The position numbers and the translations under genes were made by a program. Below are positions 7,462-17,401 of a DNA stretch of 28,960 bases, piece by piece. The stretch is from assembly GCA_046094505.1 (NCBI GenBank), contig JBJTHN010000043.1:1-28960 (forward strand), read 5' to 3'. Every line of letters begins with the position of its first letter. The first letter of the stretch is position 1. The stretch is from RFTU01 sp046094505. Lineage in GTDB: Bacteria; Pseudomonadota; Gammaproteobacteria; Burkholderiales; Burkholderiaceae_C. The notes beneath the pieces were generated by a model. It made no database searches and had not been told where the DNA came from. It saw only the letters and a list, made by a program, of their open reading frames with translations.

Positions 7462-8649
7462 TCATTGAATCCACAGGCGCAGGGCGTCCCAGGTGCGTCC
7501 GATGATGCCGGCCTCAGGCACCGGCTCCATCACCACCAGGGGCAGCTCGGCCACAGCGGCCCCACCAGTGGTGCTGACCTTGACGGTGCCCACGCGTTGG
7601 CCCTTGCTCAAAGGCGCCACCAGGGGTTCGGTGCGTTGCAGTTCGGTGCGCAGCTTGTCGGCTTCGCCGCGGGGCACGTTCACCACCACGCCACCCACGG
7701 CACCCAAACGGGCCTCCTTGGCCACGCCCTTGAACACGGCGCTGGTCACCAGGGGCTTGTCGGCCTCAAACAGGCGCACCGCATCCCAGGTGGTGTAGCC
7801 CCAGTTGAGCAGCTTCTGGCTTTCCACGGCCCGCGCCTCACGCGAGGACGTGCCCATCACCACGGACAACAGCCTGCGCTTGCCACCTGGAAAGTCGCGC
7901 TGCGCGGAGGCCACCAGGCAATAGCCGGCGGCATCGGTGTAGCCGGTCTTCATGCCGTCAACGGTGGGGTCGCGGCGCAGCAGCAGGTTGCGGTTGTCCT
8001 GCCGAATCTTGTTGAAGGTGTACTCGCGCACCGAGTAGTAGCGGTAGAACTCGGGAAAGTCACGGATCACACGCGAAGCGATCACGGCCACATCGCGCGC
8101 GCTGCTGCGGTGGCCCGCTTCGGTCATGCCGGTGACGTTTTTGAAGCTGGTGTTCTTGAGGCCGAAGGCCTGCGCCTGGCGGTTCATCATCGCCACGAAA
8201 CCGTCCAGGGAGCCGCCCACGGCCTCGGCCAAGGCTACCGAGGCATCGTTGCCGGACTGGACGATCATGCCGTGCAGCAGTTCATCCACCGTGGGGGTCA
8301 TGGTGGTGTCAATGAACATCAGCGACGGGTCGCCCCGGCGTTCAGCCCACGCACGTTTGCTCACGGGCAGGCGTTGGTCCAGCGAGAGCTTCTTGTCCTT
8401 GATCGCCTGAAAGCTCAGGTAGGCGGTCATCAGCTTGGTCAGGGAGGCCGGATCCGACGGGGTGTCCGCGTCCCGCTCGGCCAAGGTCTGCCCGGTGGTG
8501 ATGTCCATCAGGATGTACTGGCGCGCCGCCACTTCAGGGGGCTGTGGGGCCTGGGCCAGGGTCGGTGTGTGGACGAGGGTCCAGCACAGGGCCGCCAGGC
8601 TCAGGGCCCGAAGTGTTTGCAGGCGATGGAACTGAAATGACATCAGCAT
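7462..8649 (-). CDS. dacA: D-alanyl-D-alanine carboxypeptidase (DacA/DacC type, PBP5/6)
   Basis: This low-molecular-mass penicillin-binding protein trims the terminal D-Ala from peptidoglycan pentapeptides in the periplasm. The 395-aa protein has a signal peptide ending about LAQA (residue 34). The three serine-peptidase motifs are all present: SLTK (Ser69-Lys72), SGN (132-134) and KTG (234-236). The C-terminal PBP5-type beta domain ends in a short amphipathic stretch (GRTWDALRLWIQ) likely to lie on the membrane. The start may be the ATG at 8649 or 8643; neither has a good Shine-Dalgarno. It begins 12 bases after the hydrolase gene. Confidence 0.94.
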   Translation of the reverse strand: MLMSFQFHRLQTLRALSLAALCWTLVHTPTLAQAPQPPEVAARQYILMDITTGQTLAERDADTPSDPASLTKLMTAYLSFQAIKDKKLSLDQRLPVSKRAWAERRGDPSLMFIDTTMTPTVDELLHGMIVQSGNDASVALAEAVGGSLDGFVAMMNRQAQAFGLKNTSFKNVTGMTEAGHRSSARDVAVIASRVIRDFPEFYRYYSVREYTFNKIRQDNRNLLLRRDPTVDGMKTGYTDAAGYCLVASAQRDFPGGKRRLLSVVMGTSSREARAVESQKLLNWGYTTWDAVRLFEADKPLVTSAVFKGVAKEARLGAVGGVVVNVPRGEADKLRTELQRTEPLVAPLSKGQRVGTVKVSTTGGAAVAELPLVVMEPVPEAGIIGRTWDALRLWIQ

Positions 8650-8661
8650 AGGGGGTTTGGT

Positions 8662-9306
8662 TCAGGGTGACTGGACCGCTGCGGCGGGGTCCAGTGCGCG
8701 CAACACAAGGGACTTCAGCAAGGGCAGTTGTCCATGAAAGAAGTGACCCACACCGGGCAAGACCGTGACCGGCAAGGCCTGGGCACGGGCCCAATCCAGG
8801 GTGCATTGCAGCGGCACCACCTCATCGGCTTCACCGTGCACCACCAGGGTGTCAGGGGCCACCGGTGGCAGTGCAAAGTTGCCAGTGGCCGGGCCCACCA
8901 AGACCAGCCTTTTGGCGGGGCGTGCAGCTTGGGCCAGGCGCTGGGCCAGTTGGGCCGCGACGAACCCCCCGAAGGAGAAACCCGCCAAGAGCAGCGGCTC
9001 CGCGGGCTCGGCCACGGCCAACAGCGCGTGCTGCGCATCGTCGGTCTCGCCCCGGCCTTCGTCCCATTCACCCGCAGACTGCCCCACGCCGCGGTAGTTC
9101 AGTCTCAGGCTGCGCCAGCCCAGTTGGAGGAACGCGCGGGCCAGTGTCTGCACCACCTTGTTGTCCATGGTGCCGCCGTGCAGCGGGTGCGGGTGGCAAA
9201 TCAGGGCCAAGCCCTTGCCATGCGCAGGGCCGGGCGGCACGTGCAGGGCCACCTCCAGGGGCCCCGACGGGCCCGCCAACAGGCGGCGTTCGGTGTGAGC
9301 GTTCAC
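8662..9306 (-). CDS. Alpha/beta hydrolase
   Basis: A 214-aa alpha/beta hydrolase of the small, lid-less type often found in proteobacteria. The nucleophile elbow is GFSFGG with Ser111. The acid is probably Asp161 in HGEADEVV and the base His188 in GVGHFFHG. CHPHPLHGG near residue 38-45 fits the oxyanion region of this group. The start is GTG at 9306 with GAGGGG eight bases upstream. Gaps of 12 bases on both sides place it between the ferredoxin and the carboxypeptidase in one transcription unit. The substrate is unknown. Confidence 0.88.
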   Translation of the reverse strand: MNAHTERRLLAGPSGPLEVALHVPPGPAHGKGLALICHPHPLHGGTMDNKVVQTLARAFLQLGWRSLRLNYRGVGQSAGEWDEGRGETDDAQHALLAVAEPAEPLLLAGFSFGGFVAAQLAQRLAQAARPAKRLVLVGPATGNFALPPVAPDTLVVHGEADEVVPLQCTLDWARAQALPVTVLPGVGHFFHGQLPLLKSLVLRALDPAAAVQSP

Positions 9307-9318
9307 CCCTGGAGCCCC

Positions 9319-9645
9319 TCAGCGGCCCACATCGGGTGCGAGCATCAAGCGCTCAACGGGATGCCCGTTCACCAAATGCTGCTCGACGATCTCGTCGATG
9401 TCGCTGCGGTCCACAAAGCTGTACCAGATGCCTTGCGGGTACACCACCGCCACGGGCCCGCCGGCACAACGGTCCAGGCACCCAGCCTTGTTCACCCGCA
9501 CGCCACCGGGCCCGTTCAGGCCCAAGGCTTTCACGCGTGACTTGCAATGGTCAAAGGCTTCCTGCGCGCCCTGGCCTGCGCAGCACGGCTGTCCCTGGTC
9601 GCGCTGGTTCAGGCAAAAGAACACATGGTGCTTGTAGTAGCTCAT
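9319..9645 (-). CDS. Thioredoxin-like [2Fe-2S] ferredoxin
   Basis: A 108-aa protein of the thioredoxin-like 2Fe-2S ferredoxin family. Probable cluster ligands are Cys11 (FFCLNQRD), Cys21 or Cys22 (GQPCCAGQG), Cys56 and Cys60 (AGCLDRCAGG). The spacing, with the last pair CxxxC, fits the family. The electron partner is unknown. I chose the ATG at 9645 because the preceding in-frame 18 codons are not conserved in style and because TACAAT lies six bases before this ATG. It heads the run ferredoxin-hydrolase-dacA-ybeD-lipB-lipA. Cluster proteins such as LipA need iron-sulfur supply, but a link to this ferredoxin would be speculation. Confidence 0.9.
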   Translation of the reverse strand: MSYYKHHVFFCLNQRDQGQPCCAGQGAQEAFDHCKSRVKALGLNGPGGVRVNKAGCLDRCAGGPVAVVYPQGIWYSFVDRSDIDEIVEQHLVNGHPVERLMLAPDVGR

Positions 9646-9657
9646 GGGCAAATTGTA
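9646..9657 (-). promoter_or_regulatory. -10-like TACAAT six bases before the ferredoxin ATG
   Basis: The minus strand reads TACAAT, TTGCCC, ATG in the 55-base gap after the VanZ gene. TACAAT matches TATAAT in five of six positions. No Shine-Dalgarno and no convincing -35 are visible. It is the best candidate promoter for the ferredoxin-to-lipA run. Confidence 0.45.
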
Positions 9658-9700
9658 GGCAGGCCGCAGCGGTGCCCGGCCCTCCGGCCCCATGGCCACG

Positions 9701-10885
9701 TCAGCTCGAGCGCTGCGGCCGTGCCAGCCGGCTCATGAGCCACGCCATGGCCAGGTAGGGCCACAGCCAGGCCACCCACAGCGCCAGCCCGTGAAAGCGG
9801 ATGAAGCGGCCCTGCTCCCAGGCTTGCAGGTTCAGCGCGTGGTACGCGCCCGTGGGCATCTGCGCCCCCAGGGCCACCCCCACGGCCAGAATCAACAAGG
9901 CCAGGGCCGCACACCAGCGCCGGGGCAACCACACGAAGGGCAAGGCCAAGGGGATGCACAGCGCACAGGCCAGCCAGGCCCCCGGCGTCAGCCAGGACAA
10001 GGCGTGGCCCGGCCCGAAGTTCAGCGCGGTGGACAGCGTCATCGATGCCAAGGCCAGCGCGGCCATGGCCAACATGGGCACCAAACGCTTCAGGCCGGCC
10101 GACATGGCCGCACAGCACAAGGCCAGGGGCGACAAGGCCCCCAGCGCGATGGCCAGAATCTGCGCGGGCGTCGAAGGGGGTTTGACCTCGCCCGCCAGCG
10201 CCGTCGGCTGCACGTCCACGTCCAGGCCCCAGGCGCTCAGCGGCAGTTGACCCAAGACCCACAGAAACAGCGACTCGACCTCATCCCAGCACTGGCCCAG
10301 GCCAAACGGCAAGGAGGAAGGCGCCAAAAGGGCCACCGGCCATAGCAGCAACAGCACCAAGGCGCCGGCACTCTCGCCGGAAAACCACCGGTCGCGCAAG
10401 ATGCGCGCTCCTTGCAACCAGCCCGAACGGTGCAATGCCCAGGCCAGGAGCGCGCCCATCGCAGCCCCCAAGGTGTTGCCGGCCCAGTCCTTGAGCGAGG
10501 GCACCCGGCGCGGCAGCAGCATCTGCAGCAGCTCCATCGAATACGACAGCAGGGCCGGCAAGGCCATCCCCAAGCCCAGCGCCAACAAGGGGTTCAAGCC
10601 GCGGCGCAGCAGCGCCACCGTCACCACCATCCCCACCGGCACATAGCCCAGCAGGTTCAACCATTCATCGGCACGGTCCCGCCAACGCGGCCACGGCAGT
10701 TGCCAGCCACTGGTCCAGTCGACACCCGTGGGCCAGCGCCATCCCTCAAAGGGATACAGGCTGGCATAGGCCACCAGCATCACCATGAAGGCCGCCACCA
10801 GCACCGACAGGCTGCGCTGGCCACGGCCATCACGGTTGAAGTCCGTACTGGGGGGAGGCCGACGGCGGCGAATAAACCGGTTCAT
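9701..10885 (-). CDS. VanZ-family membrane protein with long C-terminal membrane extension
   Basis: A 394-aa polytopic membrane protein. The first half is a VanZ-like domain: a first hydrophobic helix, then DEWLNLLGYVPVGM, and the conserved ELLQMLLPRRVPSLKDWAGNTLG near residues 118-140. The second half, from about residue 165, holds further hydrophobic helices and a non-membrane stretch around residues 215-240. Plain VanZ proteins are often under 200 aa, so this is an extended form. VanZ gives teicoplanin resistance in some Gram-positives, but most homologues, including this one, have no known role. An in-frame TTG at 10900 is possible; the ATG at 10885 is preferred. Confidence 0.82.
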   Translation of the reverse strand: MNRFIRRRRPPPSTDFNRDGRGQRSLSVLVAAFMVMLVAYASLYPFEGWRWPTGVDWTSGWQLPWPRWRDRADEWLNLLGYVPVGMVVTVALLRRGLNPLLALGLGMALPALLSYSMELLQMLLPRRVPSLKDWAGNTLGAAMGALLAWALHRSGWLQGARILRDRWFSGESAGALVLLLLWPVALLAPSSLPFGLGQCWDEVESLFLWVLGQLPLSAWGLDVDVQPTALAGEVKPPSTPAQILAIALGALSPLALCCAAMSAGLKRLVPMLAMAALALASMTLSTALNFGPGHALSWLTPGAWLACALCIPLALPFVWLPRRWCAALALLILAVGVALGAQMPTGAYHALNLQAWEQGRFIRFHGLALWVAWLWPYLAMAWLMSRLARPQRSS

Positions 10886-10931
10886 GGGGCCGCCGTGCAA
10901 TCAGGCTCGACAGTCGCGGGTGGCGGCGCGG

Positions 10932-11372
10932 CTAGAAGGGCTTGACGACCACCAGCACCACGATGGCGGCAAACATCAGCACCGAGGCTTCGTTGAAGAA
11001 GCGGTACCAGGTGTGCGAACGGGTGTTGTGGCCCTGCTCGAATTGGCGCAACAGGCGCGCGCACACATGGTGATAGGCCCCCACGCCCAACACCAGGGCC
11101 AGCTTGGCGTGCATCCAGCCGCTGCCGGGGCCGCGACCGATGCCCACCACCAGCCACAACCACACACCGGCCAGCAGGGCCGGCACCATCAGCAGCGTCG
11201 AAAAGCGCAGCAGCTTGCGTGCCATCAGCAGCAGCCGATCGCGCTCGGCCGTGCTGTGGGGGTCCACCATGGCCAAGTTGACGAAGAGCCGGGGCAGGTA
11301 GAACAGGCCGGCGAACCAGCTGGCCACAAAGATGATGTGCAGGGCCTTGACCCAGAGGTAGGACGCGCTCAT
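10932..11372 (-). CDS. hemJ: HemJ/CopD-like membrane protein, probable protoporphyrinogen oxidase
   Basis: A 146-aa membrane protein with about four hydrophobic helices, the usual size of HemJ (UPF0093). It shows the conserved N-terminal WVKALHIIFVASWFAGLFYL with His12, the WMHAKLALVLGVGAYHH helix with Lys90, and the terminal SVLMFAAIVVLVVVKPF. HemJ oxidises protoporphyrinogen IX to protoporphyrin IX in haem synthesis. The same family is often labelled CopD, but the length and motifs fit HemJ better. The ATG at 11372 has no Shine-Dalgarno; GATAAT lies six bases before it. It begins seven bases after the exonuclease stop. hemB lies about 7 kb away on the other strand. Confidence 0.82.
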   Translation of the reverse strand: MSASYLWVKALHIIFVASWFAGLFYLPRLFVNLAMVDPHSTAERDRLLLMARKLLRFSTLLMVPALLAGVWLWLVVGIGRGPGSGWMHAKLALVLGVGAYHHVCARLLRQFEQGHNTRSHTWYRFFNEASVLMFAAIVVLVVVKPF

Positions 11373-11384
11373 GTGCCGATTATC
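11373..11384 (-). promoter_or_regulatory. -10-like GATAAT six bases before the hemJ ATG
   Basis: The minus strand reads GATAAT, CGGCAC, ATG. The hexamer overlaps the end of the exonuclease gene. It suggests a separate leaderless hemJ transcript inside the run. Confidence 0.42.
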
Positions 11385-12078
11385 GCGAGCCGGGGCGCCC
11401 AGCCATGAAGCGGTGGGACTGCGCCCAATCGGACACCACGGAAAACCGCCCGTTCACACGTGCCCTGACCTTGGGCCACAAGCTCAGCATCAGCTCAGCC
11501 GTGGCCAGTGCGTCGGCCGCAGCCTGGTGCCGGATCAGGCAATGGATGCCCTGGCGCTTGAGCCAATGGTCCAGCGGCCGGGGCCGAGGGTCCTGGTGCA
11601 CCAGGGCGGACACGTGTTCCAGGTCCAGCCAGGGGTTGGGCAGGACCCGCCCGAACGCGGCCTGCATGGCACGGTCGATCATGGCCTGATCGAAGGCGCT
11701 GTGATAGGCCACCAGGGGCGAGTCGGCCGCAAAGCGCGACCAGGCCTGCAGCGCCTCCTGGGCCGGCCGGGCGTTGCGTTGCGCGCCCACCCCGATGCCG
11801 TGGATGAGGATGTTGGCCTTGTCAGCCTGCTCGGTGTGGCGCCGTGCTTGGCGAAGCAGGACCTCAAAGGCATCACCGAGTTCGATGCGGGGGTGACGGA
11901 AATCCTCATCGAAATGCACCGCCACAGCAGCGATGGCCAAGAGACGGTCTCGCGAAGGGTCCAAGCCGCTGGACTCCACGTCCACCACCAGCCATCGGCC
12001 AGGGGCCGGCAACCCCCCGGACGGGGCGGCGCGGCGGCGGGCCAGGCTCGCCCACCAAGTCGACAACGAAGCCCACAT
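11380..12078 (-). CDS. DEDDh 3'-5' exonuclease (DnaQ-like)
   Basis: A 232-aa exonuclease of the DnaQ/epsilon fold. Exo I is VVDVESSGLD, giving the first Asp and Glu near residues 33-35. Exo II includes AYHSAFDQAM. Exo III is IRHQAAADALATAELML, with the His of the DEDDh subclass and the last Asp. A tryptophan-rich N-terminus of about 25 residues precedes the domain. I chose the ATG at 12078 because it has GGCGGGG six bases upstream; an in-frame TTG at 12084 would have none. It follows the DUF294 gene by two bases and so is almost surely co-translated with it. An exonuclease next to a DUF294/CBS protein is a recurring bacterial pair. Confidence 0.88.
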   Translation of the reverse strand: MWASLSTWWASLARRRAAPSGGLPAPGRWLVVDVESSGLDPSRDRLLAIAAVAVHFDEDFRHPRIELGDAFEVLLRQARRHTEQADKANILIHGIGVGAQRNARPAQEALQAWSRFAADSPLVAYHSAFDQAMIDRAMQAAFGRVLPNPWLDLEHVSALVHQDPRPRPLDHWLKRQGIHCLIRHQAAADALATAELMLSLWPKVRARVNGRFSVVSDWAQSHRFMAGRPGSR

Positions 12079-12080
12079 GC

Positions 12081-14021
12081 TCAACCCCGCCGGTAATCGA
12101 GCTCAACGTCCTGCTGCAGGCGACGAACCAGACGCAGGGTCTCCTTCAAGATGCGCTCGTCAATGTCATTGAGGGCATCCAAGCGGATGTGGTTGGGCCC
12201 CGCGTGGGGCGTTGCCGGATCGGGCCCTTGAAGTTGTGTTCGCAGGCGCAGCATCTGCAGGAATTCAAAGGCACTCACCCAGGCCTGGGCATGGTGGGCC
12301 GGCACACCGCGGATCCGTGCAATGGCCTCCAGGCGGCGCCGCGTGTTCACCTCGGTGATGCCCTCGGCTAGGCTGCGCAGGCGCGCCACCGCCACGAACA
12401 CAGCCGTTCCATGCAGCTTGAGGTCCAACATGGGCACACCATCGATCGACTGCGCTTCAATGCCCCCCAACCAACCCAAGGCTGCAGGGCTGCGCAGCAC
12501 CTCTTCGGCCAGCTGACGACAAAAGCGCGGATTGGCACGGGCCTTATCGGCCACCAGCTCCATGAGGCCCTGCGCCAATTCAAGCTGCCCAGCCAAGGGC
12601 CGCAGATCGAAGTAGATGCTGGCGGCCAGCAGGTCCTCGGGTGAGCCTTGTTCGATCCATTTGAGGAACCGCTGGCGCCACTCCTGCGGCGTCAGGCAGC
12701 ACGCCGGGTTGCTGGCCATCACCTGCCCCTTGCACAGGGGATAGCCGCAGGCATCAAGCCACTCGTTGACCTCCCGCGCAAACGCCAACCAAGCCGGCCG
12801 GTCCCGCTGCGGGTCTTCGCTGACGAAGATCAGCCCGTTGTCCTGGTCGGTGGCCACCGTCTGCTCGCAGCGGCCTTCCGACCCAAAGGCCAACCAACAC
12901 GCCTGCCCCAGGTCCAAGCCGTGTGCGTGGGCTTTGACGGTGACCATCTGCTGGGTGAGGACATCGTTGAGGTGGCTGATGAGCTCGGTCAGGGCCGGCG
13001 CCTGAACGCCCTGTGCCAGCAGGGCGCGGGTGGTTTGTCGGATGTCAGCTGCTGCGCCCTTGAAGTCCTCCTGGGTGACGGCGGTGCGGATGGCCGTATG
13101 CAACTGCTTGATCGACATCTGCTGCATGGCAAACAGATCGCGTTCGGTGACCACGCCCACCAACACGCCGTCACGGGTGACCGGCACATGCCGAAATCCC
13201 ATGCGCGTCATCAGGATGGCGGCATCCGCTGCGGAGTGCTCGGTGCTCAGGCTCGTGACCGGCGAGGTCATCACCGTGGCGACGGCTTCGCTCAGGGGAA
13301 GGCCCGGCAGCGTGATGCGGCTGAGCACGTCAAAGCGGGTCAGGATGCCCTGAGGCGCTCCCTGCCCATCCACCACATGCACCGAATCGCGCCGCTGCTG
13401 GTGCATGTGGCGCAGGGCGTGCTCGATGGTGTCCGTGGCCGAACAGGTGATGGGCGGGCGCCGGATCAAGGCGCCCAGGGGGCGTTCCAGGGTTTGGCTG
13501 GCCAATGCCGCGGAGGCTTGTTCGAGCTGCAACGCTCGACGAGAGGCCTCCACAAAGCGCAGCATCTGGCGGCTGAGCACTTCAGCAAACGGGGCGCTGT
13601 TGGCAGCCAAGGCTTCAACCGCCGCACGGGGCACGCGCAGGCAGAAGGTGTCGTCGTTGGCGGTGATGGTCAAGGAGACCCGCCTGCGGCCCATGAAGGC
13701 CGCCACGGGGAACAAGTCGCCCGTCACGTACTCGATGTTGGCGTCGTAGATGCTCTGGGGCCCGCGGTGTCCGGTGATGCTGCCCTGACGCAGGAAGTAC
13801 AGGTGGTCCACGGGGCCGCTCTCGGCCTGAAGGATGACCTCGCTGGGCTCAAAGTAGACCTCGCTGGCGGCGGCCAAGAATCCGTCCACGTGCTCGGGCC
13901 GCATCTGCGAAAACGGCAGGTATCGCGCCAGGCGGTCTCGCAAGGCATCGGCCAGGGCCGAGGAAGCCAAGCCAAGCGGGACCCCAGGCTCTGCATTGGT
14001 GGTGTTGTCCGGTGTGGGCAT
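12081..14021 (-). CDS. Cyclic-nucleotide-binding/CBS/DUF294 nucleotidyltransferase-like protein
   Basis: A 646-aa cytoplasmic multidomain protein. In order: a cNMP-binding-like beta barrel (about 38-150), two CBS domains (about 185-240 and 245-305), a DUF294 nucleotidyltransferase-like domain with GSEGRCEQTVATDQDNG (about 380-396, Asp392 and Asp394 as likely metal ligands), and the DUF294 C-terminal helical domain (about 510-640). The GSxGR-x-EQ and DxD arrangement resembles GlnD-type nucleotidyltransferases, so transfer of a nucleotide to a partner is possible but unproven. The start ATG at 14021 has GGAGG six bases upstream. It lies just past the terminator of the symporter genes. Control of acetate or short-chain acid use is inferred from this neighbourhood. 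Confidence 0.9.
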   Translation of the reverse strand: MPTPDNTTNAEPGVPLGLASSALADALRDRLARYLPFSQMRPEHVDGFLAAASEVYFEPSEVILQAESGPVDHLYFLRQGSITGHRGPQSIYDANIEYVTGDLFPVAAFMGRRRVSLTITANDDTFCLRVPRAAVEALAANSAPFAEVLSRQMLRFVEASRRALQLEQASAALASQTLERPLGALIRRPPITCSATDTIEHALRHMHQQRRDSVHVVDGQGAPQGILTRFDVLSRITLPGLPLSEAVATVMTSPVTSLSTEHSAADAAILMTRMGFRHVPVTRDGVLVGVVTERDLFAMQQMSIKQLHTAIRTAVTQEDFKGAAADIRQTTRALLAQGVQAPALTELISHLNDVLTQQMVTVKAHAHGLDLGQACWLAFGSEGRCEQTVATDQDNGLIFVSEDPQRDRPAWLAFAREVNEWLDACGYPLCKGQVMASNPACCLTPQEWRQRFLKWIEQGSPEDLLAASIYFDLRPLAGQLELAQGLMELVADKARANPRFCRQLAEEVLRSPAALGWLGGIEAQSIDGVPMLDLKLHGTAVFVAVARLRSLAEGITEVNTRRRLEAIARIRGVPAHHAQAWVSAFEFLQMLRLRTQLQGPDPATPHAGPNHIRLDALNDIDERILKETLRLVRRLQQDVELDYRRG

Positions 14022-14051
14022 CGCCTGCCTCCAGAAAGAAAAAGGCCCGCG

Positions 14052-14065
14052 AAGCGCGAACGCTT
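14052..14065 (-). other. Small hairpin with UUCG loop in the DUF294 leader
   Basis: On the minus strand AAGCG-TTCG-CGCTT can form a five-pair stem capped by a UUCG tetraloop, about 30 bases before the ATG. A pyrimidine-rich TTTTTCTTTCT follows after eight bases, just before the GGAGG site. It could be a weak attenuator or a stabilising structure. Confidence 0.25.
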
Positions 14066-14144
14066 GGCGAGCTGACGGCTTCAGGCCTGATGGTATCGGC
14101 TCGGTGCCATAAGCCGAGTCTGTGATGATTAAACACTCAAGAGA

Positions 14145-14161
14145 GCGCCCGTGCCGGGCGC
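14145..14161. other. Second GC-rich hairpin past the actP terminator
   Basis: GCGCCCG and CGGGCGC form a perfect 7-bp stem around TGC, a few bases past the main terminator when read on the minus strand. No T-run follows. It may back up termination or be a 3'-end structure. Confidence 0.3.
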
Positions 14162-14165
14162 ACCC

Positions 14166-14193
14166 AAAAAAGGGCCCCGACGGATCGGGGCCC
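14166..14193 (-). terminator. Intrinsic terminator of the DUF4212-symporter transcript
   Basis: On the minus strand GGGCCCCGA and TCGGGGCCC form a perfect nine-pair stem around a four-base loop, followed at once by TTTTTT. This is a textbook rho-independent terminator about 50 bases after the symporter stop. It separates the symporter pair from the DUF294 gene. Confidence 0.92.
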
Positions 14194-14244
14194 TTGGATT
14201 CACCCCCCCCACCGGCTCACGCCGACAGGGGTGTGTGAAGGCGA

Positions 14245-16392
<2,148 letters not shown>

Positions 16393-16394
16393 GT

Positions 16395-16658
16395 TTATTC
16401 CTCCTCTTCGGCCACGCCGTGCTCAATGTCGAGCTCGTTCATGCGCTTGGCGTAGTACCAAATGATCAAGCAATACACGATGAGCGAACCTTGCGCCGCC
16501 ACGTAAAAGCTCAATGGCCAGCCGAAGAAATTGATTGATGCCAGATCCCTGGCGAAGAACGCGACGACATAGGTCACCACAAACCAGATTCCCAACAGGA
16601 CTGCGGTCAGCCTGAGGTTCTTCTGCCAGTAGCGCAGGTGGGTTTCCGTCACTTCCAT
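16395..16658 (-). CDS. DUF4212 small symporter subunit
   Basis: An 87-aa protein with two hydrophobic helices (about residues 18-38 and 50-70) and an acidic C-terminus (AEEEE). DUF4212 proteins are regularly encoded just before VC_2705-type symporters and are thought to be their small partner subunit. I chose the ATG at 16658 with AGGAG upstream; an in-frame TTG at 16679 would overlap that site. Two bases separate its stop from the symporter ATG. Confidence 0.88.
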   Translation of the reverse strand: MEVTETHLRYWQKNLRLTAVLLGIWFVVTYVVAFFARDLASINFFGWPLSFYVAAQGSLIVYCLIIWYYAKRMNELDIEHGVAEEEE

Positions 16659-16771
16659 GAGCAAGACTCCTGTCTCCAACTACCCCAACGGGGGGCACCG
16701 ATTCTGACTACACACCCAAGCCCCAACAGGGGCCACCCTAACCAGCGGGGGTGTCTTCCGCTCTTCGCGGC

Positions 16772-16809
16772 CATCGAAGGAATTCAGCGGGTGCCGACGT
16801 CCTTCGATG
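16772..16809. repeat. 10-base inverted repeat at the TPR gene end
   Basis: CATCGAAGGA (16772-16781) and TCCTTCGATG (16800-16809) are perfect reverse complements around an 18-base interior that itself contains a CGG-GTG-CCG mini-stem. The structure includes the TPR stop codon. No T-run follows on the minus strand. It may be a 3'-end stabilising hairpin or a protein-binding site. Confidence 0.45.
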
Positions 16810-17401
16810 ACCCGATTCCGGTTTCGCGCCTCAACTGCGCGGCCACCTTGGGCTCAAAGCCCTCCAGGTGACGAATCACGCGCGCGGCCTCATCGCGTTG
16901 CCCCACATCCATATGGGCTCGGGCCAACTGGTACCAACCAAAGGGGCTCATGGGCTGCATCTCGGTGTTGCGCTTGAGTGCGGTAATGGCCTCTTCGAAC
17001 CGCTGCTGCCGAATGAGCGCCAAGCCCAGGCCATACCAAGCGCGGTCGATAGAGGGCTCCAGTTCGATGGCCTTGCGAAAGGCCTGCTCGGCCTCCTGTG
17101 CCTGTTCCTGCTGTTCCAGCACATAGGCCAGGTTGAACCAGGCGGCGCCCGATGTGGGCGTCAAGGTGACCAAACGGCGCAGGTGCTGCGCCGCGCGGTG
17201 TAGCCGCCCAGCGGCGGCCTCGATATTGGCCAAACTCTGAAGCACGTATCCGTCCTGCGGCCACCGTGCCAGCATGTCCTGAAAGGTATCCAGCGCCTGT
17301 TGCTGCATGCCCAAGAACAAGAAGGCACGGCCGCGCCACTTGAGCATGAAGAAGTCCCGGCCGGAGCCGCTGCGTGCTGGAGTGCTCATCGACGTGTTCA
17401 T
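16784..17401 (-). CDS. Tetratricopeptide-repeat protein
   Basis: A 205-aa, mostly helical protein made of about five TPR units. They run from about residue 28 to 185, with typical segments such as AWFNLAYVLEQQEQAQEAEQAF and AWYGLGLALIRQQRFEEAITAL. TPR arrays bind partner proteins; no enzyme domain is visible. There is no signal peptide. The ATG at 17401 overlaps the stop of the upstream small membrane-protein gene (ATGA), which shows translational coupling and suggests that the two work together. The partner and role are unknown. Confidence 0.85.
   Translation of the reverse strand: MNTSMSTPARSGSGRDFFMLKWRGRAFLFLGMQQQALDTFQDMLARWPQDGYVLQSLANIEAAAGRLHRAAQHLRRLVTLTPTSGAAWFNLAYVLEQQEQAQEAEQAFRKAIELEPSIDRAWYGLGLALIRQQRFEEAITALKRNTEMQPMSPFGWYQLARAHMDVGQRDEAARVIRHLEGFEPKVAAQLRRETGIGSSKDVGTR

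Noticed and set aside
7228..8640. A 470-codon open frame antisense to ybeD and the carboxypeptidase gene
   Set aside because: It spans two real genes on the other strand with intact catalytic motifs, and its own composition is shadow-like.
12648..14075. A 475-codon open frame antisense to the DUF294 gene
   Set aside because: The minus strand shows well-ordered cNMP, CBS and DUF294 domains; the antisense product has low-complexity His/Gln/Gly composition.
16680..16783. Promoter for the DUF4212-symporter pair
   Set aside because: A CAGAAT near 16700 on the minus strand is a possible -10, but no -35 fits at a proper distance. The rest of this gap shows only G-rich repeats.
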